Part shown: one piece after another, positions 1 to 8,861 of the stretch
Layout: every line of letters starts with the position of its first letter
How positions within the stretch are numbered: the stretch's first letter is position 1
DNA from: Croceibacterium_A sp035555595
GTDB lineage: Bacteria; Pseudomonadota; Alphaproteobacteria; Sphingomonadales; Sphingomonadaceae
NCBI GenBank assembly: GCA_035555595.1
Contig: DATMGK010000022.1
Location: forward strand, 10,664-74,663
Length of the DNA: 64,000 nucleotides
Direction of reading: 5' to 3'
The notes under the pieces: model-generated
What the model was told of the DNA's origin: nothing
What the model saw: the letters and a program-made list of their open reading frames with translations, nothing else
Databases searched by the model: none
Program-made: the position numbers and the translations under genes

Positions 1-48
1 GCCCGTGCCCTTCCGGGTGTGAAGCGGGTCATGGCGCTGACCTTCTGA
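1..48 (+). CDS. 3' end of an upstream gene (15 codons visible)
   Basis: From base 1 an open frame reads A-R-A-L-P-G-V-K-R-V-M-A-L-T-F and stops with TGA at 46-48. The LPGVKRV phrase resembles the last strand of Lrp/AsnC-type ligand-binding domains, but 15 residues are too few to assign a family. It is on the same strand as hisZ, 115 bp upstream, with an inverted repeat between them. Confidence 0.35.
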   Translation, partial: ARALPGVKRVMALTF

Positions 49-70
49 AGATCGACGGCCACTTGCAAAT

Positions 71-144
71 ATTCGTCTCCGCCGCGAAAGCGGGGGCCCC
101 GGCATTTGCCGCACCGGGTTTCCGCCTTCGCGGGGATGACGAAT
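71..144. repeat. Imperfect inverted repeat (REP-like palindromic element)
   Basis: ATTCGTC at 71-77 pairs with GACGAAT at 138-144. Inside these ends the arms continue as GCGAAAGCGGGGGCC on the left and GGTTTCCGCCTTCGCGGGGA on the right, which are imperfect reverse complements. Elements of the type GTCATCCCCGCGAAGGCGGG are common dispersed repeats in sphingomonads (general knowledge, not searched). It separates the upstream gene tail from hisZ and could act as a transcription terminator or mRNA-stabilising hairpin. Confidence 0.6.
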
Positions 145-163
145 TGAGGGAAGTGCCGTCACC

Positions 164-1276
164 ATGATTGATCCCGCCGCCGACCTTCTGCCCGAAGGGC
201 TCGAAGACCGCCTGCCGCAAAGCACGGCGGCTGCGGCGCGGATCGAACATGCCGTGCTGGGTGTTCTCGACGCCCATGGGTATGACCGCGTCCGCCCCCC
301 GCTGATCGAATTCATGCAGTCGATGGCGCGGCGGATGGACGGGGTGAAGACCCGCAAGCTGTTCCGCTTCGTCGATCCGCGCAGCTTGCGCACGCTGGCC
401 CTGCGGTCTGACATGACGCCGCAGGTCGGCCGGATCGCCGCCACGGGCCTTGCCGGAAAGCAGCGCCCGCTGCGCCTGTGCTATGCGGGGCAGGTGGTGC
501 GGATCGCGGGCGACACGCTGGACCCACGCCGCGAAAATCTCCAGCTTGGTGCGGAGCTGATCGGACGTGACACGGTGGCCGCCGCGGCGGAGATCGTGGA
601 ACTGGCGATTGCATCGCTGGAAGCGGCTGGCGCCACGGGCATCTCGGTCGATTTCACATTGCCCGATCTGGTCGATACCCTGGCCGCGGGCGAATTTCCG
701 CTGACGCCGGCACAAGTGCAGGCCGTGCGGCGAGAGCTTGATGCCAAGGATGCTGGCGGCCTGCGCGAAGCAGGGGGCGAGGCTTATCTGCCGCTGCTTT
801 ATGCCAGCGGCCCGTTCCCCGATGCGCTGGCCAAGCTGGCGGGCATCGACACCATCGGTGTGCTTGCCACGCGTATCGAGGCGCTGCGCCAGATTGCCGC
901 ACGTGTGGAGGGCCGGGCACGGCTGACGCTGGATCCATCGGAACGGCATGGGTTCGAATACCAGACGTGGTTCGGCTTCTCGATCTACGCGGAAGGTGTG
1001 CGGGGCACGCTGGGGCGTGGCGGCACTTACCTTATCGGTGGCAGCGACGAGCCTGCGACCGGGTTTTCCCTCTACCCGGAAGAACTGGTGGACGCGGTCA
1101 AAGCGGGGGAGCGGAGCCGCGATTCGGTTTTCCTGCCACTGGGCCATGACACGGCAACGGCGGCCAGATTGCGCGCGACCGGCTGGCGCACCGTTGCCGC
1201 TCTGGACGAAGGGGACGATCCCCGCGCGCTCGGCTGTACTCATCGGCTGGAAGGCGACGAGCCAACGCCGCTCTGA
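164..1276 (+). CDS. hisZ: ATP phosphoribosyltransferase regulatory subunit HisZ
   Basis: HisZ is a catalytically inactive paralogue of histidyl-tRNA synthetase that activates the short form of HisG, the first enzyme of histidine synthesis, in the cytoplasm. The 370 aa length is typical. A class II synthetase core is visible, with the motif-2-like phrase RSDMTPQVGRIA near residues 81-92 and the glycine-rich TLGRGGTYLIGG around residue 284. The HisRS C-terminal anticodon domain is absent. The start is the ATG at 164, just before the typical HisRS-like N-terminus. hisG is not in the window. HisZ lying a short distance before purA is often seen in sphingomonads (recollection). Confidence 0.93.
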   Translation: MIDPAADLLPEGLEDRLPQSTAAAARIEHAVLGVLDAHGYDRVRPPLIEFMQSMARRMDGVKTRKLFRFVDPRSLRTLALRSDMTPQVGRIAATGLAGKQRPLRLCYAGQVVRIAGDTLDPRRENLQLGAELIGRDTVAAAAEIVELAIASLEAAGATGISVDFTLPDLVDTLAAGEFPLTPAQVQAVRRELDAKDAGGLREAGGEAYLPLLYASGPFPDALAKLAGIDTIGVLATRIEALRQIAARVEGRARLTLDPSERHGFEYQTWFGFSIYAEGVRGTLGRGGTYLIGGSDEPATGFSLYPEELVDAVKAGERSRDSVFLPLGHDTATAARLRATGWRTVAALDEGDDPRALGCTHRLEGDEPTPL

Positions 1277-1381
1277 TCATCCGCCAATAAGGCTGGACGG
1301 CTTGCAAGGCAGGCTTCCGCAGCCACATAATGATCGTATTTATTGCGTACGGAAGCCGTGGTGGAAGAGGCCTGAGGGGCC

Positions 1382-1789
1382 ATGAAAGACCGGATACTCG
1401 CAGAACCTACTTTTGCCCTTGGCGCGCTGGTGTGGCTTGTCGCGGCCACGCTGTTTCCGTGGCAGCTTGGCCTTGCAGGTGCATCGGTGGGTGGGTTCGT
1501 GGCCTATCTCGTTATTGCCGGTGCCTTGCTTGCGGTGGCGGACGCCGTGCTGAACCCGACATTTTATCACCGCTGGGATGATGTGGCGTTACAGGGCCTG
1601 TTCTGGACGATCGGTCTTTCCGTACCGTCCGCCATCCTGTTCGCATTCGGCATGCACGCCGCCCCAGCGACCGAGAAATTTCAGGATGATCTTTGCGTAA
1701 TGGCCGGGCTTGCCAATCCCGCCGACAACACCGAAAGCGCGCTTGAAGAAGCACTGGAACCGTCGGAACGCTGCGAAGTGAGCCGCTGA
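1382..1789 (+). CDS. Small integral membrane protein of unknown function
   Basis: A 135 aa protein with three likely membrane segments (about residues 12-30, 32-54 and 70-92) and an acidic, hydrophilic C-terminus with two cysteines. The start follows a purine-rich GAGGGGCC stretch. I do not recognise the family. It lies between hisZ and purA on the same strand, with about 100 bp on either side, so it may be cotranscribed or have its own promoter. The upstream gap contains an inverted repeat, GCTTCCG at 1312-1318 and CGGAAGC at 1350-1356. Confidence 0.75.
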   Translation: MKDRILAEPTFALGALVWLVAATLFPWQLGLAGASVGGFVAYLVIAGALLAVADAVLNPTFYHRWDDVALQGLFWTIGLSVPSAILFAFGMHAAPATEKFQDDLCVMAGLANPADNTESALEEALEPSERCEVSR

Positions 1790-1881
1790 AGCGGTCGTAA
1801 GGCGGCACAGGCATTGCCACGCGCGAACACAGGGCCTAGGCGGCCCGCGGTTTCCCACCCCGCACAGGAAGGCAGATATCC

Positions 1882-3171
1882 TTGGCCAACGTAACGGTGA
1901 TCGGCGCCCAGTGGGGCGATGAAGGCAAAGGCAAGATTGTCGACTGGCTGGCCAGCCGCGCCGATGTGGTCGTGCGCTTCCAGGGCGGCCACAACGCCGG
2001 GCACACGCTGGTCGTCGGCAATACCACTTACAAGCTCAGCCTGCTGCCATCTGGTATCGTCACCGGCACACTGTCCATCGTGGGCAACGGCGTGGTGCTC
2101 GATCCCTGGGCGTTGAAGGCCGAGATTGAGCGGCTTGAGGCACAGGGTGTGTCGATCACGCCGAAAAACTTCGCCATCGCCGATAACTGCCCGCTGATTC
2201 TGCCGCTGCACCGCGATCTCGACGCCCTGCGCGAAAACGCGGCGGGCAAGGGCAAGATCGGCACCACCGGCCGCGGTATCGGCCCTGCTTATGAAGACAA
2301 GGTTGGCCGCCGCGCGATCCGCGTGTGCGATCTGGCCCATCTGCATGAACTGGAACCGCTGCTCGACCGGCTTTGCGCGCATCATGATGCGCTGCGTGCC
2401 GGCTTTGGCGAACCACCGGTCGATCGTGCGGCATTGCTGGCAGAACTGCGCGAAATCGCCCCGTTCGTGCAGCAGTTTGCCCAGCCGGTGTGGCTGACCC
2501 TGCGCGAAGAACGCCGCAAGGGTTCGCGCATCCTGTTCGAAGGCGCGCAGGGCGTGCTGCTGGATGTGGATCACGGTACTTATCCGTTCGTCACCAGCTC
2601 CAACACGGTCAGCGGCACGGTCGCTTCTGGTAGTGGGCTGGGGCCCAATGCCGCGGGCTTCGTGCTGGGCATCGTCAAGGCGTACACCACCCGCGTCGGG
2701 TCCGGCCCGTTCCCGACCGAACTGGACGACGCCGATGGCCAGCGTTTGGGCGAACGCGGGCACGAATTCGGCACGGTGACGGGTCGCCAGCGCCGCTGTG
2801 GCTGGTTCGATGCGGTGCTGGTGCGGCAAAGCTGCGCAATCAGTGGCGTGACCGGCATAGCATTGACGAAGCTGGATGTTCTCGACGGTTTCGAGACGCT
2901 GAAGATCTGCACCGGCTATCGCCTGCGCGGAAAGGAGATCGACTATCTTCCCGCCAGCGCGGCCGAACAGGCCGAGTGCGAGCCCATTTACGAGGAAATG
3001 CCGGGCTGGAGTGAATCCACCGCCGGCGCACGCCGCTGGGCGGACCTTCCGGCACAGGCGATCAAATACATTCGCCGGATCGAAGAGCTTATCGAATGCC
3101 CCGTGGCATCGGTATCCACCAGTCCGGAACGTGACGATACAATTCTTGTGCGTGACCCCTTCGCAGACTGA
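1882..3171 (+). CDS. purA: Adenylosuccinate synthetase
   Basis: PurA catalyses GTP-dependent formation of adenylosuccinate from IMP and aspartate, the first committed step to AMP. The 429 aa length matches the family. The N-terminal GTP-binding phrase QWGDEGKGKIVDWL (residues 9-22) is followed by GGHNAGHT, the IMP-binding TTGRGIGPAYEDK, and FEGAQG.LLDVDHGTYP. The start is a TTG at 1882, preceded by AGGAAGG at 1866-1872. The reading frame cannot extend usefully upstream and the TTG gives the standard N-terminus (M-A-N-V-T-V-I-G-A). Confidence 0.97.
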   Translation: MANVTVIGAQWGDEGKGKIVDWLASRADVVVRFQGGHNAGHTLVVGNTTYKLSLLPSGIVTGTLSIVGNGVVLDPWALKAEIERLEAQGVSITPKNFAIADNCPLILPLHRDLDALRENAAGKGKIGTTGRGIGPAYEDKVGRRAIRVCDLAHLHELEPLLDRLCAHHDALRAGFGEPPVDRAALLAELREIAPFVQQFAQPVWLTLREERRKGSRILFEGAQGVLLDVDHGTYPFVTSSNTVSGTVASGSGLGPNAAGFVLGIVKAYTTRVGSGPFPTELDDADGQRLGERGHEFGTVTGRQRRCGWFDAVLVRQSCAISGVTGIALTKLDVLDGFETLKICTGYRLRGKEIDYLPASAAEQAECEPIYEEMPGWSESTAGARRWADLPAQAIKYIRRIEELIECPVASVSTSPERDDTILVRDPFAD

Positions 3172-3210
3172 CGCTAAGACTGCTGTCTGGCGTCTGGAGA
3201 CCCTATCGCT

Positions 3211-3942
3211 GTGACATCGCGTGAAAAAACGGGATTACTGCCGCTGGAAGGCAGCATTCCCGAACGGCCTTTTTCCGAAAAGGCGCTGACGGTGGCGTGG
3301 GGCGCGATCCAGTGGCCCTGGCTTTTGCGCAGTCTGTGGGGTGGCAAGCTGGCCGACAAGCAGGCGCTGCTTGATCGGCTGGGCCTGCCACATGATGCGC
3401 TGCCCCATCTCGGAAGCTGGAAGGCCGATACCTGGTTCCTGTGGCGGATTGTCGAGGCGATTGAACGCCTGCGCCCGAAAGAGGTGGTGGAGCTGGGATG
3501 CGGTGCTTCCACGCTGGTGATCGCAAAGGCGCTCGATCAATGCGGGGGCGGGCGGCTGTCCAGCTATGATCAGCATGCCGGTTTCGTGGAATCGACTTCA
3601 CACTGGCTGGAGAGCCATGGCCTCGATGCCGATCTGCGCCATGCGCCCTTGGTGGAAGATTCGACCCACTGGTCGCACGTCTGGTACGCGCTGCATTCGC
3701 TTCCGCGAGAGATCGACCTGTTGGTGATTGACGGACCGCCTTGGTCGCTCAATCCCTTCATTCGCGGGCGGGCGGAAACCCTGTTCGATCGCATCGTGCC
3801 GGGCGGCATGGTGTTGCTGGATGATGCCGCGCGCCCCGGTGAGCGGCTGGTCGCCGCGCGGTGGAAGCGCGATTGGCCGGAATTCGAATTTACTTTGCTG
3901 CCGGGCGCCAAGGGCACGCTGATAGGCCAGCGAAAAGCTTAA
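3211..3942 (+). CDS. Putative SAM-dependent methyltransferase-like protein
   Basis: A 243 aa cytoplasmic protein starting at GTG 3211. VVELGCGASTLVIAKAL near residues 91-107 resembles motif I of class I methyltransferases. It is followed by an acidic loop (SYDQHAGF) and DLLVIDGPP, typical of a Rossmann-fold methyltransferase of the O-methyltransferase or FkbM-like kind. The substrate is unknown. The gene follows purA by 39 bp and may be cotranscribed with it. Confidence 0.7.
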   Translation: MTSREKTGLLPLEGSIPERPFSEKALTVAWGAIQWPWLLRSLWGGKLADKQALLDRLGLPHDALPHLGSWKADTWFLWRIVEAIERLRPKEVVELGCGASTLVIAKALDQCGGGRLSSYDQHAGFVESTSHWLESHGLDADLRHAPLVEDSTHWSHVWYALHSLPREIDLLVIDGPPWSLNPFIRGRAETLFDRIVPGGMVLLDDAARPGERLVAARWKRDWPEFEFTLLPGAKGTLIGQRKA

Positions 3943-4010
3943 TAAAAAGCAATATCGGGCTTGACCCGAGTTTTGCATGTTCGCATTATGTTCTCTCTGT
4001 TGAGGGGATC

Positions 4011-5003
4011 ATGATGTCCGTGCCCGATTTCTCTTATGCCGTCCCCGGCGATGGCATGGCCATGCCTTTTACCGTCTCGATTCTGGCCGACTGCGGGGAT
4101 GTGCGGGAAGATCTGCTGGCGGATGCCGAGAATTCGGGACTCATCGTGCGGGAATGTGGCCCTGTCTCGGCGCTGCTGGACAGCGGAGCAGAGCCGGCGG
4201 GTGAAATCGTGCTGGTCGATTGTCAGGCGCCCGATGGGGGAATCATCCCCGCGCTCATACAACTCGATATGTTCGCGGCGCGGACGGGCGCGTACCTGAT
4301 CGTATCGACCAGTGCTGAACTGCTGGATGATGTCTTCGCCTGCTGCGATCAATCGTGCCCGCAGATTCTGGTCGATCCGACGCCCGCAGACCGGGTTCTC
4401 GCTCTTGGTCGCGCGCGGGCAGGCGCTCCGGGGCGCAGGGTGCGTGAACTCAATCAGGAAGATCGACTGACCCTGCTGCGCCTGACCGAACAAGTGGGAG
4501 AGATAGCGCGGCGGCTGGATCGGCTGAATACCGGTGCCGGTGCCGGTGCCGGGGGCGGGCAGGCGGGAAGTGCCTTCCGGTTTGAAAGCCCGGTCCAAGG
4601 CTACAATGCTCCTCGCGATGAAGGGGAAGCTCGGCTCACCCGTCCTTTGCGCCAATCTCTTCCCGATCCCCGGCTGATCCGGCGGATCATTCGCCAGCGG
4701 CAGCTGCGCGCCCGTTTCTTCGATGGCGAACTGTTCGCCGATCCGGCTTGGGACATCTTGCTCGATCTGACTGCGGCGCGGGCGGAACATGCGCGGGTTT
4801 CGGTGACATCGGCCTGCATCGCCAGCGGCGTGCCGCCCACCACTGCCTTGCGCTGGATCAGCCAGATGACGGACGCGGGTCTGATCGAGCGTGTGCGGGA
4901 TGATGGGGACAAACGGCGCGCATTCGTGGCGCTGAGCGATTCCGCGGCAGGGGCGATGGCGTGCTATTTCGCGGAAGCGGGGGAACTGGCGCAGGCCCTC
5001 TGA
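4011..5003 (+). CDS. Winged-helix (MarR-like) protein with an N-terminal regulatory region
   Basis: A 330 aa protein. The last roughly 100 residues read as a MarR-type winged helix: a helix rich in Ala/Arg (ARAEHARVSVTSACIASG), a recognition helix with TTALRWISQMTDAGLI, and the wing ERVRDDGDKRRAFVAL. The N-terminal half has alternating hydrophobic strands similar to a receiver-like fold but lacks a recognisable phosphoacceptor pocket. A Gly/Ala linker (GAGAGAGGG) separates the halves. The open frame extends upstream into the previous gene; I chose ATG 4011 because TGAGGGG at 4001-4007 is a fitting ribosome-binding site. The target genes are unknown. Confidence 0.7.
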   Translation: MMSVPDFSYAVPGDGMAMPFTVSILADCGDVREDLLADAENSGLIVRECGPVSALLDSGAEPAGEIVLVDCQAPDGGIIPALIQLDMFAARTGAYLIVSTSAELLDDVFACCDQSCPQILVDPTPADRVLALGRARAGAPGRRVRELNQEDRLTLLRLTEQVGEIARRLDRLNTGAGAGAGGGQAGSAFRFESPVQGYNAPRDEGEARLTRPLRQSLPDPRLIRRIIRQRQLRARFFDGELFADPAWDILLDLTAARAEHARVSVTSACIASGVPPTTALRWISQMTDAGLIERVRDDGDKRRAFVALSDSAAGAMACYFAEAGELAQAL

Positions 5004-5064
5004 CGAGGGAATCCTGCTCTATCCGTGCTCTCGCAATGCAGGTGCGCGCTTGCTACCGCATCGC

Positions 5065-5103
5065 TGTAACGCCGTGTAACCGATCGCATTACCGTAATTT
5101 ACT
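5065..5103 (+). promoter_or_regulatory. Operator A in front of the dmeF/ABC importer operon
   Basis: The 39-bp stretch reads TGTAACGCC-GTGTAACC, five variable bases, then CATTAC-C-GTAATTTACT. It contains a perfect ATTAC-N-GTAAT palindrome at 5088-5098, a direct repeat of TGTAAC, and an overlapping GTAA-T-TTAC. The same module in the same order and almost the same spacing precedes the opposite-strand operon (11358-11397). It lies 35 bp before the dmeF-like start. A 7-1-7-like inverted repeat would suit a Fur-superfamily regulator; this is inference. Confidence 0.7.
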
Positions 5104-5138
5104 GGGAGCGAGCCGGCCTCCATTCCAAAGGCACAACG

Positions 5139-6203
5139 ATGCATTCAGGTCCATCCCACGATCACGGTCATCATCACCACCATCATCACGATGATGCACA
5201 GATTGCGACCGATCCGCACGGGGGCTGTAAATGGGCGCCCGGGCGTGGATATTTCCTTGGTTCGTCGCACGATCGCAATGCGCGCAAGACCGCGTGGGTG
5301 CTGGCGCTCTGTGCGGTCACCATGGTGGTGGAGGTCGTTGCGGGCCTCATGTTCGGCTCCATGGCGCTGCTCGCGGACGGGCTGCACATGGCGACGCACG
5401 CGGGCGTCATGCTCGTCGCCGCTGCCGCCTATCGCATTGCATGGCGCCGCCGGGCGGACCCGTCGTTTTCCCTCGGCACCGGCAAAGTGGGCGATCTGGC
5501 CGCTTTTGCCAGCGCGCTCGCCCTCGCGGCGACGGCGGTGGGGCTGGCGATAGAAAGCGGGCGGCGTCTGTTCGAACCCGTTCCGATCGCCTTCGACGAA
5601 GCGATACCGGTAGCGTTTCTGGGTCTGGTGGTGAACCTGCTCTCGGTCTGGCTGCTGCATGACGATGGGCACGATCACGGGCATGGGCATGGCCACGGCC
5701 ATTCACACGGCCATTCGCATGCCCACCAGGATCACGACGACCATGATCATGACCATGAGGGGCACGATCACAAGCACCATCACGATCTCAACCTGCGGGC
5801 GGCCTACGCTCATGTCGTTTCCGACGCGGGCCTGGGCGTCATGGCGATCGCCGGCCTGTTCGCCGCGCGCGAACTGGGCTGGGTGTGGCTGGATCCCGTG
5901 CTCGGCATTCTCGCCGCCGTGGTTATTTTCCGTTGGTCTGTGGGCTTGCTGCGCGCTGCGGGTGCTGTCCTGCTGGACAAGGTGCCGGATGAAGCACTGG
6001 CGCGCCGCATTCGTGCGCGACTGGAACGGGATGGCGCGCGTGTGACCGATTTTCACCTCTGGCGCGTCGGCCCGGGTCATCACGCCCTGATTGTTTCGCT
6101 GGCCGGGGCCAGCCAGCCGGTTTCGCATTACCGTGGCAGTCTGGGCGATATATCCACGCTGGCACACGTCACGATCGAAACGGACGAGGGGGCCGCCGGG
6201 TAA
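5139..6203 (+). CDS. dmeF: Cation diffusion facilitator, DmeF-type Co/Ni efflux
   Basis: A 354 aa inner-membrane proton/metal antiporter. The N-terminus is His-rich (HDHGHHHHHHHDD), and a second long His/Asp-rich stretch lies in the cytoplasmic loop around residues 170-215. TM II carries ADGLHMATHAG, where the second metal ligand is His rather than the Asp of zinc CDF proteins; this D-to-H change is characteristic of the DmeF group, which exports Co2+ and Ni2+. A second metal-site helix is AYAHVVSDAGLG. The stop overlaps the next start (TAATG), so it is translationally coupled to the ABC importer genes. Coupling an exporter to an importer is unusual. Confidence 0.87.
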   Translation: MHSGPSHDHGHHHHHHHDDAQIATDPHGGCKWAPGRGYFLGSSHDRNARKTAWVLALCAVTMVVEVVAGLMFGSMALLADGLHMATHAGVMLVAAAAYRIAWRRRADPSFSLGTGKVGDLAAFASALALAATAVGLAIESGRRLFEPVPIAFDEAIPVAFLGLVVNLLSVWLLHDDGHDHGHGHGHGHSHGHSHAHQDHDDHDHDHEGHDHKHHHDLNLRAAYAHVVSDAGLGVMAIAGLFAARELGWVWLDPVLGILAAVVIFRWSVGLLRAAGAVLLDKVPDEALARRIRARLERDGARVTDFHLWRVGPGHHALIVSLAGASQPVSHYRGSLGDISTLAHVTIETDEGAAG

Positions 6204-7099
6204 TGAAGCTTGGGGGGCGGCTGTGGACAGGGGGGGCTGCGTGCTGTTGCGCTGTGCTGGCCTGCCTCGCCGTCGCTGCCTCTGGCGTTACGCGGGATCA
6301 GGCGGCGGAACCGCCCGGCAAACCGATGCGGATCATGTCCGCCAACATGTGCAACGACATCCTGTTGCTGGCGCTGGTGCCCAAGGAACGTATCGCATCG
6401 ATCACTTATCTCGCGCACGATGCGGTGGAAGTGCTGATGCCCGGTGCGGACCGGGGGATGGCGATAAACCATGGGCTGTCGGAAGAGGCGATCCGCGACC
6501 AGCCCGATCTGATCCTCGCCAGTCCGTGGACCACCCCCGTCCTTCGGCGGCTGGCGGCGCAGGTCGGCGCCCGCATAGTGGAAGTGGAGTCCGCCAACAG
6601 TTTCGACGATATCCGGCGCGTAACCCTGCAAGTCGGTGACGCCGTGGGCGAACGGGCGCGGGCAGAGGCGCTTGTTGCCGAAATGGATCGCAAACTGGCC
6701 GAACTTGATCGCACCAAACCTGCCCAGCCGATCGAGGTCGTTGCATGGAGCAGTGGCAACTCGGTGCCCGGCGCGGGGACTTTGACGGACGAGATCATTC
6801 GGCGCGCGGGCGCGGAAAATCTGGCCCGCAAGCTGCCGGATTCCCGCTATTCCAGCTTCGGCGTTGAGGAATTGCTGGCCGCACGGCCCGATGCGATCAT
6901 GCGGGGGGAAGACCGCTATAATGGCCCGGCTCTGCGTGACGCTGTTTCGGAACATCCGGTGATCCGCAAGGCGTTCGCAGGGCGTCGGATCACCTATCCT
7001 GCCTCTTTCTACACTTGCGGCGTACCGCAGTCGGTTGAAGCTGTCAGGGAATTGCGAGCGGCGCTGGCCCGTGTGCCCAAGGGGGGCGTGACGTGGTAG
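6203..7099 (+). CDS. Periplasmic substrate-binding protein, BtuF/FecB type
   Basis: A 298 aa protein with a signal peptide (hydrophobic residues about 9-26, Ala-rich cleavage region) and a helical-backbone metal-receptor fold. Typical phrases are MRIMSANMCNDILLLALVP, a central DLILASPWT and the C-terminal RPDAIMRGEDRYN. It would deliver a metal chelate (ferric siderophore, cobalamin or another metallophore) to the following permease. It overlaps dmeF by TAATG and the permease by 7 nt. The substrate cannot be read from sequence. Confidence 0.85.
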   Translation: MKLGGRLWTGGAACCCAVLACLAVAASGVTRDQAAEPPGKPMRIMSANMCNDILLLALVPKERIASITYLAHDAVEVLMPGADRGMAINHGLSEEAIRDQPDLILASPWTTPVLRRLAAQVGARIVEVESANSFDDIRRVTLQVGDAVGERARAEALVAEMDRKLAELDRTKPAQPIEVVAWSSGNSVPGAGTLTDEIIRRAGAENLARKLPDSRYSSFGVEELLAARPDAIMRGEDRYNGPALRDAVSEHPVIRKAFAGRRITYPASFYTCGVPQSVEAVRELRAALARVPKGGVTW

Positions 7100-8079
7100 G
7101 CAGGCGTCTCTGGCCTATTCTCGCCGCCGTTCTGCTGGTGGTCTGCGTGCTTCTGTCATTAGGTACGGGGCGGGTCTGGCTGAATCCCGCGGTGCTGGTT
7201 GACGGTGTCTTCGCGCCGAAACCCAACCTTGCGTGGCTCATCCTCGCAGAACTGCGGGTTCCGCGCACCATTTTGGGCCTGATGGTCGGCGCGACGCTGG
7301 GCCTGTCCGGCGCGGCCCTGCAAGGGTTGCTACGCAATCCTCTGGCCGAGCCGGGCCTGCTTGGCGTTTCTCCCGGCGCGGCTTTGGGAGCGGTTATCGC
7401 GATCTATTTTGGTCTTTCAGGCATGTTGACGCTTGCCACGCCGATACTCGGAATTGTTGGAGCTATGGCGGCTGCCTGGCTTACTTTGATGATCGGCCGA
7501 GGCGGAACATTGACGATGATTCTTGCGGGCTCGGCGGTTTCTGGTTTGATGCTTGCTGGTGTCAGCCTCGCGCTCAACTTCGCTCCCAATCCCTATGCCG
7601 CATATGAAATTACCACCTGGCTGCTCGGTTCGTTGGCAGACCGCGACTGGGGTCAGGTGACGCTGGCCGCGCCGTTCATCCTTGTCGGCTGGCTGTGCCT
7701 GATCCTGACGGTGCGCGATATCGACGCGCTGACGCTGGGGGAGGCGCAGGCGGAAAGCCTTGGGGTCAACATCGCGCGCACGCGTTTTCTGGCGCTGGCA
7801 GGAACCGCGCTGTCGGTGGGTGCGGCGACGGCGGTGACCGGGGCGATCGGGTTCATTGGCCTGCTTGCCCCGCATCTGGTGCGGCCGTTTGTCGGGCATC
7901 AGCCCAGCCGCGTGCTTCTGCCTGCCGCAGTGTTCGGGGCGATCCTGTTGGTCTTTGCCGATGTCGCCACGCGGGTCATCCCTACTTCGCAAGAGGTGAA
8001 GCTGGGCGTGTTGACCAGCCTTGTCGGCACGCCGTTCTTCTTCTGGCTGGTGGCCAAGCTACGCCGGATGTCGCCATGA
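7093..8079 (+). CDS. FecCD/BtuC-type ABC transporter permease
   Basis: A 328 aa multi-pass protein starting at GTG 7093 inside the end of the binding-protein gene. Hallmarks of the FecCD family are visible: LRVPRTILGLMVGATLGLSG near residue 55, GAALQGLLRNPLAEPGLLGVS just after, and GFIGLLAPHLVRP.VGHQ near residue 255, the loop that contacts the ATPase. It forms the channel for a metal-chelate importer in the inner membrane. It overlaps the ATPase start by ATGA. Confidence 0.93.
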   Translation: MVGRRLWPILAAVLLVVCVLLSLGTGRVWLNPAVLVDGVFAPKPNLAWLILAELRVPRTILGLMVGATLGLSGAALQGLLRNPLAEPGLLGVSPGAALGAVIAIYFGLSGMLTLATPILGIVGAMAAAWLTLMIGRGGTLTMILAGSAVSGLMLAGVSLALNFAPNPYAAYEITTWLLGSLADRDWGQVTLAAPFILVGWLCLILTVRDIDALTLGEAQAESLGVNIARTRFLALAGTALSVGAATAVTGAIGFIGLLAPHLVRPFVGHQPSRVLLPAAVFGAILLVFADVATRVIPTSQEVKLGVLTSLVGTPFFFWLVAKLRRMSP

Positions 8080-8861
8080 GCATGATGGAAGCCCACGGCG
8101 TATCCGTGATCCGCAATGGAAGGGCCATCGTCGATGATGTGACAATGACGATGCGCGATGGCCAGTTCGTCGGCCTGATCGGCCCCAATGGCGCGGGCAA
8201 ATCGACCCTGATGTCGGTCCTGGCCGGGTTGCTGACGCCAGAACGGGGCGCGGTGATGTTCGATGGGGCGCCCGTCACCAGCTTCGACCGGCGGGAGCTT
8301 GCGCGCGTTCGCGCCTTCCTGCCGCAGAACCCGCGCGCCGAATGGCCTATTTCGGTCGAACGTCTGGTGGCGCTCGGCCTCACGCCGCAACTGCCGGCAT
8401 TCGGTGGGCTGGCCGAAGAGATGCAGGCGCGTGTCGCGGCGGCGATCGAGATGGTCGATCTCAGCGATCGCCGCGATCAACCCGCGACCACTCTGTCAGG
8501 CGGCGAACTGGCGCGGGCGATGCTGGCGCGCGCGCTGGTTGGCGATCCCGACACGCTGATGGCTGACGAGCCGCTGGCCGGGCTGGACCCTCGCCACGCG
8601 CTGGACAGTGTGGGCAGGCTGCGGCGACTTGCCGATGCGGGCAAGCTGGTGATAGCGTCCATCCACGAGCTGACGCTGGCCGCGCGCTACACCACCCATA
8701 TCGCCGTCATGCGCGAAGGGCGACTGGTGGCGTTCGGCCCAACGGCGCAGACGCTGACCTCCGCCCTGTTGCAGGATGTGTTTGAAGTGGCCGCCTGCGT
8801 CACTGATGCAGGCACGCCCCTTGCCGTGGTGGATTTCGTTCCTTCGCGGCCTCAGGCCTGA
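8076..8861 (+). CDS. FecE/BtuD-type ABC transporter ATPase
   Basis: A 261 aa cytoplasmic ATPase. Walker A is GPNGAGKST near residue 37, the Q-loop lies in FLPQNPRAEWP, the signature is LSGGE, Walker B is TLMADEPLAGLD, and the switch His lies in ASIHEL. It powers the permease before it. The start ATG 8076 overlaps the permease stop. Its 3' end overlaps, tail to tail, the end of the minus-strand gene at 8852, so the two operons converge. Confidence 0.93.
   Translation: MSMMEAHGVSVIRNGRAIVDDVTMTMRDGQFVGLIGPNGAGKSTLMSVLAGLLTPERGAVMFDGAPVTSFDRRELARVRAFLPQNPRAEWPISVERLVALGLTPQLPAFGGLAEEMQARVAAAIEMVDLSDRRDQPATTLSGGELARAMLARALVGDPDTLMADEPLAGLDPRHALDSVGRLRRLADAGKLVIASIHELTLAARYTTHIAVMREGRLVAFGPTAQTLTSALLQDVFEVAACVTDAGTPLAVVDFVPSRPQA

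Noticed and set aside
29..1243. Long minus-strand open frame opposite hisZ (404 codons)
   Set aside because: It is an antisense shadow caused by high GC at third codon positions; no domain, and hisZ on the plus strand is clearly real.
5004..5138. Possible cobalamin riboswitch before the dmeF/ABC operon
   Set aside because: I looked for the conserved B12-box core and paired stems and found only the short palindromic operator; the leader is too short.
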